Assembly (NCBI GenBank): GCA_003971905.1
Contig: RSEE01000027.1
Location: 248,001 to 312,000, forward strand
Source of the DNA: Moniliella sp. 'wahieum'
Lineage: Eukaryota; Basidiomycota; Moniliellomycetes; Moniliellales; Moniliellaceae
Length of the DNA stretch: 64,000 bases
Reading direction: 5' to 3'
Shown here: positions 12,412 through 24,839 of the stretch, piece by piece
Position numbering within the stretch: position 1 is the stretch's first letter
Layout of the letters: each line of letters starts with the position of its first letter
Program-made: the position numbers and the translations under genes
The notes under the pieces: model-generated
Seen by the model: the letters and a program-made list of their open reading frames with translations, nothing else
Databases searched by the model: none
Told to the model about the DNA's origin: nothing

Positions 12412-14040
12412 CTGTCAATGGTGCAGTGTCCCCCGTTCTGCCCGCCGCTTCCCTAGGCACCGTTGCGTCCACGTTGCGTCCCCCAAGGCCGGCGCAGCCA
12501 CGGAGATCGAATGTAGTAGCGGATCTTTCGATCGATTGATCTCTTTTCCCTGAGAAAAAGGGACTAAGAAGCCCGGCATGTCTTGCTCCGTATACCTCCT
12601 TCTTCATTTGGGGTTCTCTTGGTTCCCTTCGTCCTCGTATGCCTGCCACCTCTACCTCACCCGGTTGTCTTCGAATTGCCCGCGCCGTATGTCGCCTTCT
12701 GGGCTGTTCGCATGTACATTCTGCACTCTATCATCATTCACTTGTCATTCCCAGCGGAGTCTCACCCTACTGAGTGTCGGACGACCCTACCAAAGCGCGC
12801 CAATAATGTTTGCGTCCTGAAGGGGAAGGGGTTGATGCTCTCGTGCGGCTGTTTGGAAGCCGGTGACAGGGTCAGAAAAGTGACTTGGTGGTCTTAGCTC
12901 TAGAGTCGACCCTCCAGAAGAGATATATGGCTCTCGAGGACGATCTTCCACAACTAGCATATCCGGTGGTATTACTACCCAGTCAATGAGTGCTACAATT
13001 TGCTAAGGCGTTTCTGCCTCTCGGCTTGGGACAGCCAGTGAGGCGCGGAGATTGTGCAGTTGGCTGTGACGCGCCTGAGAGGGTGGGGGGGGAGGGAAGA
13101 GGAGCCAAGAAGAGAACTTGTCAGCAGGCTATCCCTTCCCTGGCATGATCAATAACGGACAGTCCCCTTGGTGTTCCTCTTCTATCATTCAAGCAGTGGC
13201 CCACCGATGGGGCCTCGAGGCGAGGACCTCCTCACCGTATTACAACGACAGGCGAGGTACCAAGGGAGGTAACTAGTACAGTCATGATACCACATCGCGT
13301 TTGTCGAATGCGATTAACGAAAAGGAGTAGCGAAATGCAGCTGAGCACAACATAGAGGCATCTGGGGGCTTATGCAAATGCTAACTAGCTTCTAACTTCT
13401 CACCTTTGCGAACGACGTGGGTACTAATGTGTGCCGCAGTAGCCCCAGATTCGTCCCAGCTGCCCAAAGTTCGTGCAGCCTATACAAAACATCGGAGGAA
13501 GGAAGTAGTTGTGACCGGGGTGGTCGCCAGCAAGTATACCACCTCTATAGACGCAATCCGCCCGCAGAGCTGGCTTCTGATCTCATTTACAGTCCCCGGT
13601 CTATGTGCAGGAAGGGAAAGGAGGTTGGAAAGGAAGTGTACTGTGGTTCCAAATGCGGTCACCAGTAGTAGTGAGAAGGACAGGTTCGGTGGCTCGTACA
13701 GAGGTCCTGGATGCCGGTACGGCAAGTGCCCACTTGGACATGGGTCTTGGGCCCAGCGTGGTGCCTGATGAAGGCCTGAGGACGCTAGCAGTGAGTGTCT
13801 GCAGAATCCTTAAGTGAGGGAAGTCATGACGGGGCCCAAGTGGCGGACGAAGAGTAGGTATTACTAGTCTTGGTCCCCAAAAAAGGTTGGAGCGCCTACC
13901 ATGCCATGGGCGATTACGACGGTGATGCTGTCCTCCACAGTCGTCCGGGTTCTGCGGCAGTGGGCAGCCCTGGATACGACCAGCAGGGCACACATGTAAC
14001 ACCATCCGCCGTCTGAGCTCTGGCCCAGAAACAAAAAAAA
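12412..14040. other. intergenic, no gene recognised
   Basis: No family is recognised on either strand. Open frames of up to about 120 codons near 13.4-13.8 kb show no domain-like sequence. A poly-G tract lies near 13085. Nothing else to report before the tRNA gene. Confidence 0.5.
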
Positions 14041-14136
14041 TCTCCCCTCTGGGAGTCGAACCCAGGACATTCAGAGCGGAAGTGACTCCACGTGACCAAT
14101 TACAATCTGACGCTCTTCCAACTGAGCTAAGGAGAG
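14041..14136 (-). tRNA. tRNA-Tyr (GUA) with 23-nt intron
   Basis: Read on the minus strand, the acceptor stem CTCTCCT pairs with AGGGGAG and is followed by discriminator A73. The D-stem GCTC/GAGC, anticodon stem TCAGA/TCTGA, loop TTGTAAC (anticodon GTA) and T-arm CTGGG-TTCGACT-CCCAG are all present. The anticodon arm closes only if 23 nt (14077-14099) are removed right after position 37, the standard place for tRNA introns and usual for eukaryotic tRNA-Tyr. All stems fit, so this looks functional. Confidence 0.95.
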
Positions 14137-14921
14137 GACTTACCCCTGTGCGTTGCATTAGGACTATAGTGTTCTCATTTATATCTATCGACATTTGTTT
14201 TGCACTACTTCGGTGCTCATCTACTTGCTACTGTTAGAGCGATACCCCAATCACGCCACCCTGTATGATAGAATCACCAGCCACCCCCCTCTTATCGCTC
14301 GGATGCTCCATCTTGTTCCCCTCAGTACCTGGGTTATATACTGCCCTATATCTACCTTCATAGTCCTCATCTGTGCCTTGCTCAAAACACATCCTCCATT
14401 CTCCTCCTTCAGTACTTGCATACTTGCATATGAGCTGAATATTGAGAATTCTGACCCCATTGCCCCAGATTCGCTCGTATACATCCCCAAAAATCTGAAT
14501 ATGATAGAAGCTAATATAAAGGGGAATGGGCGTAACGACATTTAGGGTGTGGTTCCCGCACGCAAGCAGCGTGTATACCAAGATTTCGCACGCGAGCACC
14601 GTGGGGAGAGGGAAACATAAACGGAAGGTATCAACAGCGTACACACGCAGAAAGAAGAAACCCAAGCGGCCGATAGGCGCGGGACGTAACAAACAGGCCA
14701 GCAACAGCGTACAAAAACGGTAACCGTAAAACGCGCGCGGAAGGGAGGGAAGGGAGGGAGGTGTAGGGGGAGCGCTGGTGGCAGTGACAACGGAACGAAA
14801 GGCAAAGTATAGGTCACTCAAGCACTCGCATGCGTGGTCTCGAGGTGAACTTCCTCTGCTTCTCTTCCGGTGAGCCAGGGCGGCATCGTGCCAGTCGCCC
14901 CTCGTCTTTCCCTTTCCCGCT
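14137..14921. other. intergenic between tRNA-Tyr and sugar transporter
   Basis: AT-richer DNA with no recognised coding sequence. It holds the upstream flank of the tRNA gene and the 3' flank of the transporter. Minus-strand open frames here contain hydrophobic stretches but no family signature. Confidence 0.5.
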
Positions 14922-16695
14922 TCACCGACGATCGCCTGAGCAGCGACGGCGGCGCGCGTGTTGCCGATCAATCTCGGCATGAACATCGTCGCGAGAGGAC
15001 ATGCCCTTGGGTAGCCAGGAGCGCGATGTCCACGCGCGGCAGTTGGGGTCGCAATACATAGCGTTGACCTGCTCCAGGTTCAAGTCCTTTGTCTCATACA
15101 CAAAGAAGTAGGCAATCACCGCATTGGCCAGGTTGCAACCGGCAAAGATGTACCCGTATGCGAACCCAATGTCGGTGGTGATGGGAGTAGTGAACAAGGC
15201 CAAGAGGAAGTTCCAGATCCAGTTGGAAAGAGTAGCGAGCGAGGCTTGGCGGGCCCGTGTACGCGAGTCAAATACTTCGCCGGTAAAGAGCCAAATGCCG
15301 GGAGCCCAGGTACTTGCGTATCCCAAGATAAAGAAGCAGCCCGAGCAAATCATCAGCTTGCCGATACCCGAACTGAGATGCGGGTCGCCAAGTTTCTTAA
15401 TGCCGGTCTGCGGATTCGCCTTGTTTCCTGCCACACCCGCAGTGGCAAAGACGATGAGCCAAGCGCTGCACCACACTCCGCCCCAGATGAGCGGCAAGCG
15501 TCGCCCCACCGCTTCCAGCATCCACAACCCAAACAATGTGCAAACAAAATTGACCGCGCCAAAGATAATTTGGGTGACAAACGGGTCGGTTACGCCAACG
15601 GGAACCATGATCTGGGTTCCATAGTAAAAGAAGTAGTTGGCGCCTGTCAGCTGCTGCCCCATCTGCAAAACCATGCCCAGTAAAGTACGGTAAAGCGTCT
15701 TGTTCTCCACCCGGAACGTCTCGGCCCAGGTAACCTTGTTGTCGCGCTCTTCTTGGGCCATAGTGAGGATCTCGTAAACTCTGCCTCGACATACGGGTCC
15801 TTGTCGGCTGCCGTTTTGCCGCGTACGATGGCGACCGACTCACGCGCCTCATCGTATCTCCCATGAAGTGCAAGCCAACGGGTGACTCGGGACAAAACTG
15901 AATAGTGACCGCAAGGAAAGCACCAAAAAACATGCCCAGCCAACGGGGACGCGCCACTGGGTTGCATGAGAAGTATGCCGAGGGACAGTGCCCGGGGTGG
16001 TGCCATAAATGTCTTTCCAGTTGCAGCTGCCAGCACAGCGTGAGGCAATCGCAAAGCAATACGCAATCAGAATCCCGGCCGTGATAGCCCATTGGTAGGT
16101 AGCCACCAGCGTGCCGCGCAGCTGGCGCGGAAGACACTCGGCCTGGTACACTGGCACCGCACAGGACAGAGCGCCAATGGCCAAACCAGTGATCAGACGC
16201 CCCACGGCAAATTGAGCCCAGGCCCAAAACGTGCAGAGTTGGATGATGATACCAATAAAGAAGACTATCACCTCGTACTGCATCGCACGACGACGGCCAA
16301 AGTAGTCAGCCAAGTAGGCACCAATCAGGGCACCAAACATCGTTCCGATCGACATGAAGGAAACAATTAGACCGTCGAGCCAGGGGTTAGGGCCTTGCAC
16401 TGGATGGCACCCTCACAGACATCAGAGGCGAGGTTGCTGGGGTCCTTCTGGTGTTTAGTGACAGTGCCAAACCGGTAGAGAAAGTCTTTTGTGTTGGAGA
16501 TGCCCGAGATCTGAATGAATGAAGGGGGGGGTCAGCTCTACAGCTTGTACGCCAGACAGGAATAAGAAGAAAAGGGGGCACATATACCTGACCAGTGTCA
16601 TAGCCAAACAGAAAGCCTCCCATACTGCTGATGAGGCCGACACCGATGGCAGTGTAGCCAACAGTGGTGTTGCGCACAGTAAATGTGCGTGGCAT
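14922..16695 (-). CDS. MFS hexose-type sugar transporter
   Basis: A plasma-membrane sugar:proton symporter or facilitator of the MFS sugar-porter family with 12 predicted helices. From the ATG at 16695, exon 1 encodes exactly 36 residues including TM1 and 'GGFLFGYDTGQ'. A 77-bp intron (16511-16587, GTATAT...TTCAG) follows. Then come the TM2-3 loop 'GAYLADYFGRRRAM' (the conserved D-x-x-GRR), 'AVPVYQAECLPRQLRG' (the PESP/E-x-x-P-x-x-RG site), a central 'PESP-RWL' loop, 'QQLTGANYFFYYG' in TM7 (the hexose-binding QQxxGxNxxxYY signature), 'EAVGRR', and the C-terminal 'YFFVYETKDLNLEQVN' (the PETKGxxLEE equivalent). The stop is 14922-14924. Frame changes near 16400, 15960, 15890 and 15790 are probably indels. 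The exact sugar cannot be told. A TATATATATA tract lies about 140 bp upstream. Confidence 0.9.
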
Positions 16696-16832
16696 GGTGG
16701 TGGCGGGGGGTGGTTAAGAGGCGGGATAGTTGCGAAGAAAGCCAAAAAAGCACAGTGTATGTGGGACTAATGTGTTGGTGGGAAAACGTGGACAAGAGGG
16801 TAATGTGCTTTGTTCTGTGTGAGGAGGGGGAA

Positions 16833-16842
16833 TATATATATA
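16833..16842 (-). promoter_or_regulatory. TATA-like tract upstream of the sugar transporter
   Basis: A TATATATATA run about 140 bp upstream of the transporter ATG (16695). Position and composition fit a core promoter element, but an AT dinucleotide run can also occur by chance. Confidence 0.4.
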
Positions 16843-19800
16843 CAAAAAGCGCGGCGCCGGAGGTGGCTGTCCTCCGGCTTGTGGCCCCTTCGGGCTTACG
16901 GTGAGCGGGGAATCCAAGTTGGGTGAGGCCGATGATCAGGGACAACACACTGTGTTACTAGGGAAGAGAGGCGTCACATGTCAACCTTCAAGTGTCAAAA
17001 GCATATGTTAAAAGGCGAGGAAAGAGAAACATCACCTTGGAACATGCGATGCCCCAGCTGGCCCTATACAGCCACACTGCCCGTGTCTTGTTGTCCTGCA
17101 CTCCGTTGGGGCGCAGCGCTAACTGGGACCACATAGCACACCCATCGACGAGACAGTATTATGTAGGAGGGACACTGAGGGCCATGCCCGTGCACATGGT
17201 CGCTTTGCCGTGTCGCCCACACGCCACAGAGAGGCGCAACGGGTGGGAAAAAGACGCGGGGACATGATGCATGATGTGCCCCACGCAGAGTCTAAGATAG
17301 GCTTCGTGCGAGGCGGAGCGCCGCCGCGCGTAGGGATATAGACGAGCCATGCATACTAATGTACTAGTATAGTCAGCAGTATAGGTACAAGGGTTTTGCC
17401 CCCAGTACGCCGTCCATCAGGCTCCAGGCCTCAGGAAGCCCCACGCCACACAGGAACCGCAATCTGCCTGTGTGCTTTGGCCCCTCTCTCCCGGTGCCAT
17501 ATGGGATTAGAGTGCGGTTGGGGCCATCCTGCCCACACTCCGGAGCCCCACAAGGCGTCCGATCGTCAATTATATAGCCTTTCGCGGTCCGAGAGGTCTC
17601 TTGATGACTCGCCGCATTCAAAAATGCAGCCTTGCTCTACTGTCTGTTGACTTCGGCGTCCTTACCGCCGTGACTTCCGACACACGTGGAAACACCCCAC
17701 AGGGAACATAGGAGAGGAGCTGCTACTATCGCGTATGTGCCCTCCCCCATCCCTCTCTCGATCGCGGGTGTCATCATCAGGCCACGCCAGTAGAGCCTCA
17801 CATGTCTCCCGACTCAAAAATAAGTCTACTGGCGCCCCGCTAGTACTTCGTCGTAATGCTTCAGTATACGACGAGTGCACTTGTCCCCAGCCTGCGTCCG
17901 CGGGTTTCTCCCTCAATCGCCCCTGCGTGCAGACCATGTACATCCGTGTGTGTTTTGCCACCGCTGCTGTTGACCCCCGCCACCCCTACTAACTAACCGC
18001 ACCCATACTGCCCCCATGCCGTGCTCTCGGTTCATCCAACACGCGGGGCCCCGCAGCACTCCGCCCCGCAGCGCTCCGCCCCAAGCGAGAGGCCTTGTGT
18101 TTTGAAGAAGTAGAAAATGGCGAACTGGGCCCCCTCTCGCCTCTGATCGATGCTCTCAGATGGAAGGGTCCCACCGGGGCGACCGCCGCCGCGGCGTTAT
18201 CGGGATAATTTTGATAACTTTCTTGGCTGCAGTGGCGTTTTGTATATTGCGCGCAGAGCGCACGGATTTCTGTGGCGACATCATCTTGACATCGTGTGCT
18301 GTGGCATAATGCCTACATGTCATTCTGCCGTATACCCATCCCTCCGCTCTTGTTCTAATCAGGTCAATCTGGAGCACAGACAATGCTTGTCGTGTGTACT
18401 CCGACAGCCTACCAAAACCACACACGAGGGGGAAGGAAGGGTGATATGCACTCCATATACATGAAGGCACTATATAAAAATGCACCTCTATGCATCCATA
18501 TCGTTGACAAAGCTTAAGGATGGGGAATAGGGAAACGCCACTCCTAAACCGACCTGTTCATCTTGCGTATGCTGCTTGGTAGCGTCTACCCCGCTTAAAG
18601 AGCCAGTAGGGAATCGCCAGGAGGTCTGGACCCTCCGGTGCCCGCCGTCCGTTCCCATACACGAGGTAGCGCGTGTGGACATGGATGGACGTGGTAGACA
18701 TCCGAGCGAGGAACCATTTCCATTGAGAGTCAGTACTCAGTAGTCAAGTCCTTCCAACAGTACGCAAGGATCTTGCCCACTGTCTTGGTGCCGTAGTATC
18801 CCATAGGCTTTTCACTAGTCACTATACTCACTACCACTATAGGCACTGGGCAAAACACCACAGGGTACATATTACCGCTTTTATGTATGTGCCAGTGTCG
18901 CTATATATAACATAACCCACGCAGAGATGCGTGTATGCTCTGTTCCATATAGGTGGGCTGATTAGCGCTGATTAGGGCCCCCCCCGCGGTAAAAAAGCTA
19001 ATCTAGGTACGGCAGTCGATGCCGAGAGGCACCAAAACAACCTTGTTTTAAAAAAAAAGCTTAAGGCCTCTAGCGTGTCATATATCATAGCTCTTAGAAC
19101 CTGTTGGCAGTACTACGGAGCGTACCAGAGAGTCCAAAGCCCCCATATATAGCCACTAGTCACTATATTTGCGACGTTCTGCTAAACCAGCGCGGAGCTC
19201 CGCTCAGCGCTCAACGTATATTCAACGCACTCGTTAACTTAGTATATATATAGTACACAGATGAGGGGGGGTAACCGGTAATGTAATACTCAACGCACAC
19301 TCCTTGAACTCAGTACTCAACTGAGATACTTTTACGCACCTAGGTGCTCAGGCCCCTCAGGCCTGAGACCCCTCAGGCACCCTCAGATCCTCAGATCTCA
19401 CAGGAACACCCAGGTACTCTCAGGTACTCTCCTCGGATACTCTCAGGTACTCAGGTACTCAGGTACTCAGTAGAGTGTCCTCCCGTAGTGCATAGTGGTA
19501 GCGCATATGAAAAGGCCTAAACAGTATTACCGAAGCACACAGTGCCGCACACTGGGACTGTCTGTTGTTAGCGCCATCTGCTCGGGTGGGTCGGCACGTT
19601 GGTACCGCTTGTATATGTAGATGGGACCGGAGCGCCGTCCTCAGCCCGATGTCAGGCCTCAGGCCACGGGGGCTGTCGTCACCGGGAGCGGAAGGGTCTA
19701 ATAACCCAAGACCTAAAAAGCTTGTAGGGCGCAGCACACACCACGGCAATGATTAAATTAGGTCGGGCTCCACAAAAACTCTCATACTATGCCAACAATT

Positions 19801-21444
19801 GAGGTCAGTTTTTGCCTTCGGTTGTGGGCACAACAAGAGGTTTTGCAAGCCTGCAACTATAGTGAAGTCCAAGGTTTAACCAATCAATCCATTCATCGCG
19901 CACCGGCAGCTCACCGCAAATCAACGACACCATCAACCAACCTCTCTCACCGCACCCAACAATCAACTTCCACATCGGTGCGCAGTGTGCCCACATCATG
20001 TCGAAATATACGACTATCGTGGGGGGTGGGCAGCCAATCGCACCACACAAATGTCAGTTACTCTCAACCCCAGGAAGAGATAGCATCGTATTGTGGGACA
20101 CGGAGAGCGGATGTTGAGAGCTCTGAGATGACGGCAAAAAAGTAGGCAGAGCGCGGGCGCGCAGTAATAAAAAAGGGGGTCGGGGAGAATCATACGCTTC
20201 TTGCCCCAGAAGAGTACATTTATAGAGAAGCGCTTGTTGTTTGGCCAAGGTGAGAGTGCCGTACGGGTGAGAGTGACGCAGACGGTCAAGTCGTATATTC
20301 ATATTTTTGTTGAGAACAATGGCACACACTCCTCCTGTTCCGCTTCCAATGCGTTACCACGAGTCACGTCGCTACTGTTGATCAAAGCAACCTCTCCTGT
20401 ACTTCGACTCGCCGCGTTGCTGTGCTGTGTTTGGAGCCGTTGTGGTCACTGGCGCCCAGAGACGCCGGTGGGGGTCATACTCCTCCATTGGCCGTCGAAG
20501 CACTGTCTTTCATAGGGCACAAAAGTTCACCAGTGGGTGCGACTCCTGATGTTCACGACTGATTCATATAGTTTTGTGAGTCCCTCGTGAGGCAGAGAGG
20601 AAAGAGTGGGGTAACGTACCTCGCTTCCCTTGACTTTTTTTTTCCAATGTGTCTTTTCCGTCCCACATTCACCCGCAAAGGCTGCTATCACATGTTCCTC
20701 CGGTACCGGTCTGCTCGCCATAATTCAATAGATCCCCTCCTCATTCTCACCCCGGCTTGGCACATCCAGTCATACTCTCGTAGATCATGATGCCCTCTAC
20801 TATAATGCATACTTAATTGGCCTTGGTCATCCAGCCTTCGTCCTTTTGTATTCAATCAAAGAATAGAACCTGGTTGCTGGGTGGCGTCCATCCGGCTGGT
20901 CGGCCGGCCACCCGACTTGAGCCGCTATATTAGTACGTATGAGTCAAGCACTTCTCGCAACGTCGGTCATGCTCACCTACATGACCGGCTACACCAGAGC
21001 AAGCCATTGATTGAAGCGGTGGAGTGGGTAATACGGTATCATCCCTCCCCCCCCGCCTCCGCGGTGGGTGATAAACATACCCCGATTCAGTGGGCCAGCA
21101 TAGAGGCGCACTTAAGATGCCTGTGAATCGCGCGGTCCGAGAGATTTGGCCCATTGCAGAAATCTCGATCCTTGCCTCGGCCGAGGAGCCATAAAACATG
21201 GGCGCGGGCGAGTGATCAGATACGTACTCTCAGTAAGGTATACGACCTGTCGTTTGTGATATGGTAGCGCGCTCTCCGCCTAATGAGTGTAACCACTACC
21301 GATGAGAGCACGTCCAGCGCTGTCTTCGGGTGATTTACCCCGTCGCGGTGTTCTCATGTACCTCCTTCCGGTGTGGGGCCTGCTGAATTCCCGAGTAGCG
21401 CAGCGTGTGGTCCACCTCCATCCCTGTTCCTTCCACTTCGCACC
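16843..21444. other. gene-poor region, no gene recognised
   Basis: Apart from the repeats listed separately I see no conserved gene, tRNA or element in this stretch. Open frames are short and lack domain signatures. Short AT-rich islands and words such as CACTAGTCACTATA (about 18815) resemble the heptamer-type repeats of the 43-50 kb region. An isolated poly-A run lies near 19050. Confidence 0.5.
19190..19480. repeat. heptamer-type and TCAGGTAC repeats
   Basis: Dense runs of TCA plus palindromic core: TCAGCGC and TCAACG words near 19205, TCAGTAC near 19305, TCAGGCC and TCAGATC words at 19350-19400. A near-tandem series of CTCAGGTACT follows at about 19410-19468. Same grammar as the larger arrays at 43-50 kb. 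Confidence 0.7.
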
Positions 21445-21539
21445 ATGTCCTCTGTTCTTGCTTCTTCCCCACGAACGATTGCTACACCCCTTGGCCTAGT
21501 CCGATCCTGGTCTCCCTCGCCTTAGCCCCGACTATGACA
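21445..21539 (+). mobile_element. diverged 3' part of a related LTR
   Basis: The right end (about 21505-21539) reads like the end of the chromovirus LTR: CTGGTCTCCCTCG, then TTAGCCCCGACT, then a TGACA end in place of TTACA. Upstream it keeps 'CCCCACGAACGAT' at 21467-21479, matching the LTR of the full element. The 5' boundary is lost and the centre is rearranged. I call it an old LTR relic of the same or a sister family. Confidence 0.6.
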
Positions 21540-22225
21540 CGCACTGCTTCATGCAAGGCACCAAACTTGGACTCGGTGCGGCTGCAAGCCATGAGATGCG
21601 CTCAAGCACTTTCACATACTGCCCGTGGAGCGGCACAGCGTGTGGAGCTGTGGAGACCACAACCTCAACCTGCTTGTCGGTGAGCAGGAGGCACGAGAGA
21701 CTGTGATGGAATTGAGGACAGCCAAAAATGTGAGTGAGCGGGTTGGTGTGCTCGACCACATTGCGACCATCGGCATGGTCAAGCTCTTTCTGGAGAAGTT
21801 TTTGTCAGCTCATCTGCTCCCATATTTCCCAGCAGCGCGGTGTTGCTTCGTAAATGTGTTCGCCGTCGGTGTACTGCTTCCGATCACGCAAGGGCTGCCG
21901 CATCCTCTCATGCGGAGAGGCAAGCTCAAGAGCATGTAAAGATCGTCCTTTGTACTTTTTGGGGGTCCTCATTGCCCCTGATTCGTCTGAACTCCTTGCA
22001 GATGAAAATGCATCAACCTCGACCTGGGCAGGAGTCTCATCCCGCACAGAAGCGTCGCCTCCACCTCCTTTGTCTCACCTTTTCTCTCCCCGCTTCTCTC
22101 CCTGCTCTGCCATGCACGCGTTTTTGCTACTCCCTCGGCCCGCTTCACCAAGAGGACGTATCATGGACGGGGATCAGAAGGGTGGAATGGTCTCCAACCC
22201 GTGACGGTGACCGCGCGGGACCGAT

Positions 22226-22870
22226 GGAACCGTGTCTCTGGTGGCGGCGGTTTCTGATGAATGGTGGCCAATTTCCTAGTGGCCAAAAGGTTGCGATGAC
22301 GGAACGGTGTGGCTGCGGTGGGTGTGGTTAGCGGTCAAGGGTGGGCAATGGAACGGTGACTGTATAATGGTGGCGACAACGGAACGGTGGCGACGATCGT
22401 TCGGGCAGTGGCTGCGGTGGCTGCGGTGGCTCACAAGGTTGTGCAGCTACGCAGGAATACCCAGGCGGGGCAGGGATAAAGAGGTGGCGGCCAGTTGTCC
22501 ACCCCGGTCTCTCCCTTTAGGTGATCGTCTGCGGGTATCTCGCGCGAGCCATGCTTCCCTGTTACTGACTATGGAACGGTGAACTATTCATATGATGGAA
22601 CGTTAACCTATGTTGCATGCCGGAGTGAAGGTCTCTCTGGACGATGGAACAGTGAACAGCGTTGACGATGGCAATGGTGCCCATGATGGAACGGGGGAGA
22701 CCACAGGCGGGAAAGGGGTCAATATGGAACGGTGGATCACGGAGGGAAATGGTGTATGGAAGGTGAATAGCCGGGAACGATGGCCGTGGACCGTCGTCAT
22801 CAGCACAAGGGCAGGCTGGGGCGAAGCCCCTGCAGACCGGGCCGTAGACCCCCTGGAGGCCCCCGAGAGT
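22226..22870. repeat. dispersed GGAACGGTG motif array
   Basis: The word TGGAACGGTG or a one-base variant occurs at roughly 22225, 22301, 22350, 22381, 22571, 22597, 22645, 22686 and 22723, mixed with GGTGGCGAC words. Spacing is irregular, so it is not a clean tandem. The array is followed by the 16-mer GCAGACCGGGCCGTAG (22832-22847), which also follows the array at 44828-44982. Confidence 0.7.
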
Positions 22871-24742
22871 ATATAGGTGCAGTCCCCCACAATCTGACCA
22901 AAAGGTCTGTTTGTGCACATAATAACTGCAATTGCAAAAGCCATCTGAACCAGGGGACTTGGCATGTGTTAGGGACAGGGTAGCGTCTTACATCTGAGTC
23001 TCATCTAACACGTGAAATTGAAATAAGGCTGCACGCAAGGAAAAAAACCAGGGGAAACGTCAGCCGCCGTCGCGTGCCCCCCAGTACAGTCGGCACGGGG
23101 GCACACTATGCTTTCTGTCCCCCCGCTTGCACCTATCCATGTTCCCATCTCCCTCGCACCCTCGGACTATCTCTATAGTATCTGGGGGGTCGCAACCCAT
23201 GCAGAGTTTGTGCCATGCAGGCCGTTAGACGACCCCCAGTTGGTTCCAGTGGCTGTAGGCCAGGATCAAGCTAGAGGGGAGGTATATCTTTTTGCGAAGG
23301 AGATTTATTAATAGGAAGAAGATGCCTTTTAGCTGTGTGCACCGCTGTCACATGAGGCCGAGAAGCCCCCAGAGGCCGCATCGATCAGGCCCTGGCCAAC
23401 CTCATCGACCACGGCCTCACAGGACTCATGATGCATGACCCCATCCCCCCATCGCCGAGACTTCGCACCAACATCTTCTAGCACCTGTGCCATCCGCTGT
23501 GCTGTGTGATATACCAGAGAGAGAGCGTTGCGCCTACTGTGCGGTGCCAGTGGGCGCTCTGTCGTCCCTACGCCGGTATACTTGTTTTTTTACTGCGGCG
23601 ACTGTCGGTGGTGACCCGGCGAGACGCTTGAAGACGCAGTTCCGGCATTTCCTCAACTATATTCAAATTGAAGGTAATTCTTTCATCTCATTTGGGGGGG
23701 GGTGGCAGTTTAGCGCCGACAGACCAACCCTGAATTCAAGCTCGAACAGATATGATGTGTTTAGAAGCGTAATATCTCAGCATGTATTTCCCCGGCCTTT
23801 CGCGGCCAGTACTATATACAGTTTAGTACCTAGGGGCTTGGAGCCAAAGTCTCAATTGATGGGGCTTGGCTTGGCAGTCGTTGACAGGCACACTAACCTT
23901 TTCGCACCGGCATACGTGGAAGCGGACACTCGTAACCTGCCTGACGCAAAACATCGGGTAACCGTCAGTAAAAAAGAGCTTTTGTCTGTGTCGTCGATCA
24001 CTTTTAATGATTCGGTTGTGCTATACTTTTGTTGCAGCCGGAAGAGGATGCTGCAGGGCTTCTCCATTAGGAAACAGCGCCCGAGATGGCATGGTTGGCA
24101 TGGGTGCCTGAGCCCTGAGCCGAGCGCTGAGCCGATTGAGCACACGACCATGCAGTGTGGCTGAACCTCCTTGAGTGTGATGGTTTGGCTACTGCAGCTA
24201 CTGCCCTCTCTCTGAACCACGGAAAAAAGAATGAGGGGGGGGGAGAAGTAGTTTAACATCTAAAACAAGCACAGATTCCATGCCGTAGCATGCCGCTTCT
24301 GCCGGCCGGATGGTAAAGGTGTACCGGTGTACACATATTTGGGGTGGCCGGTGGAGCCGAGAAGCAGGCCGAAGCCGCGAATCGCAGATCTTGGCCCTGA
24401 ATCTATTGCGTCTCTTCCCCTTGTGCCGTCCACACAAATCTCCCCCATTATTTTCACGAAGGGTGCAGTGCCTGAGAAGCCCCCCCCCTTCGCCTCGTCA
24501 ACGAAGAGGGGTGGGACCTGAGCCTGAGCCCCGAGGCCCCTGGGGTCGGCGAGGAGCTGGCTGACTCACTGAAACACTGTTCTCAACCCTCAGTCCTCTA
24601 GTGCTTTCATACGCGGCCAAGCAAAGTCTCCTACGGAAAGCCATTCGCATGTTGGATACTTCTTGTGTTTGTATTGGGGGAAGCAAACATCCTTCCCATT
24701 GGGCAACCTTGGGCACCCATTTACGGCAACTAGACGGAAAGC
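22871..24742. other. intergenic, no gene recognised
   Basis: One long open frame (about 23487-24164, +) lacks an ATG at its start and any domain signature, so I do not call it. A G-run lies at 23693-23702. The region ends at the promoter of the secreted DPBB protein. Confidence 0.45.
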
Positions 24743-24749
24743 TATATAA
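24743..24749 (+). promoter_or_regulatory. TATA box of the secreted DPBB gene
   Basis: TATATAA, about 90 bp before the ATG at 24840. A CT-rich stretch (about 24797-24835) lies between it and the ATG, a common layout in highly expressed fungal genes. Confidence 0.6.
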
Positions 24750-24839
24750 CCCGTACTATCGGGTCGTCCAGAGTTCTTTCCTCCCCACATACCACTACTC
24801 TCTCCGTCTCTTCAAGACTTCTTTCTTACTTCTTCACCA

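Noticed and set aside
13601-14194. Long minus-strand frame across the first tRNA-Tyr
   Set aside because: Reads through the tRNA and its intron; no protein-like features.
23487-24164. 225-codon open frame on the + strand
   Set aside because: It starts at GTG, has no ATG in good context, no domain signature and no splice structure; length alone is not enough in GC-rich DNA.
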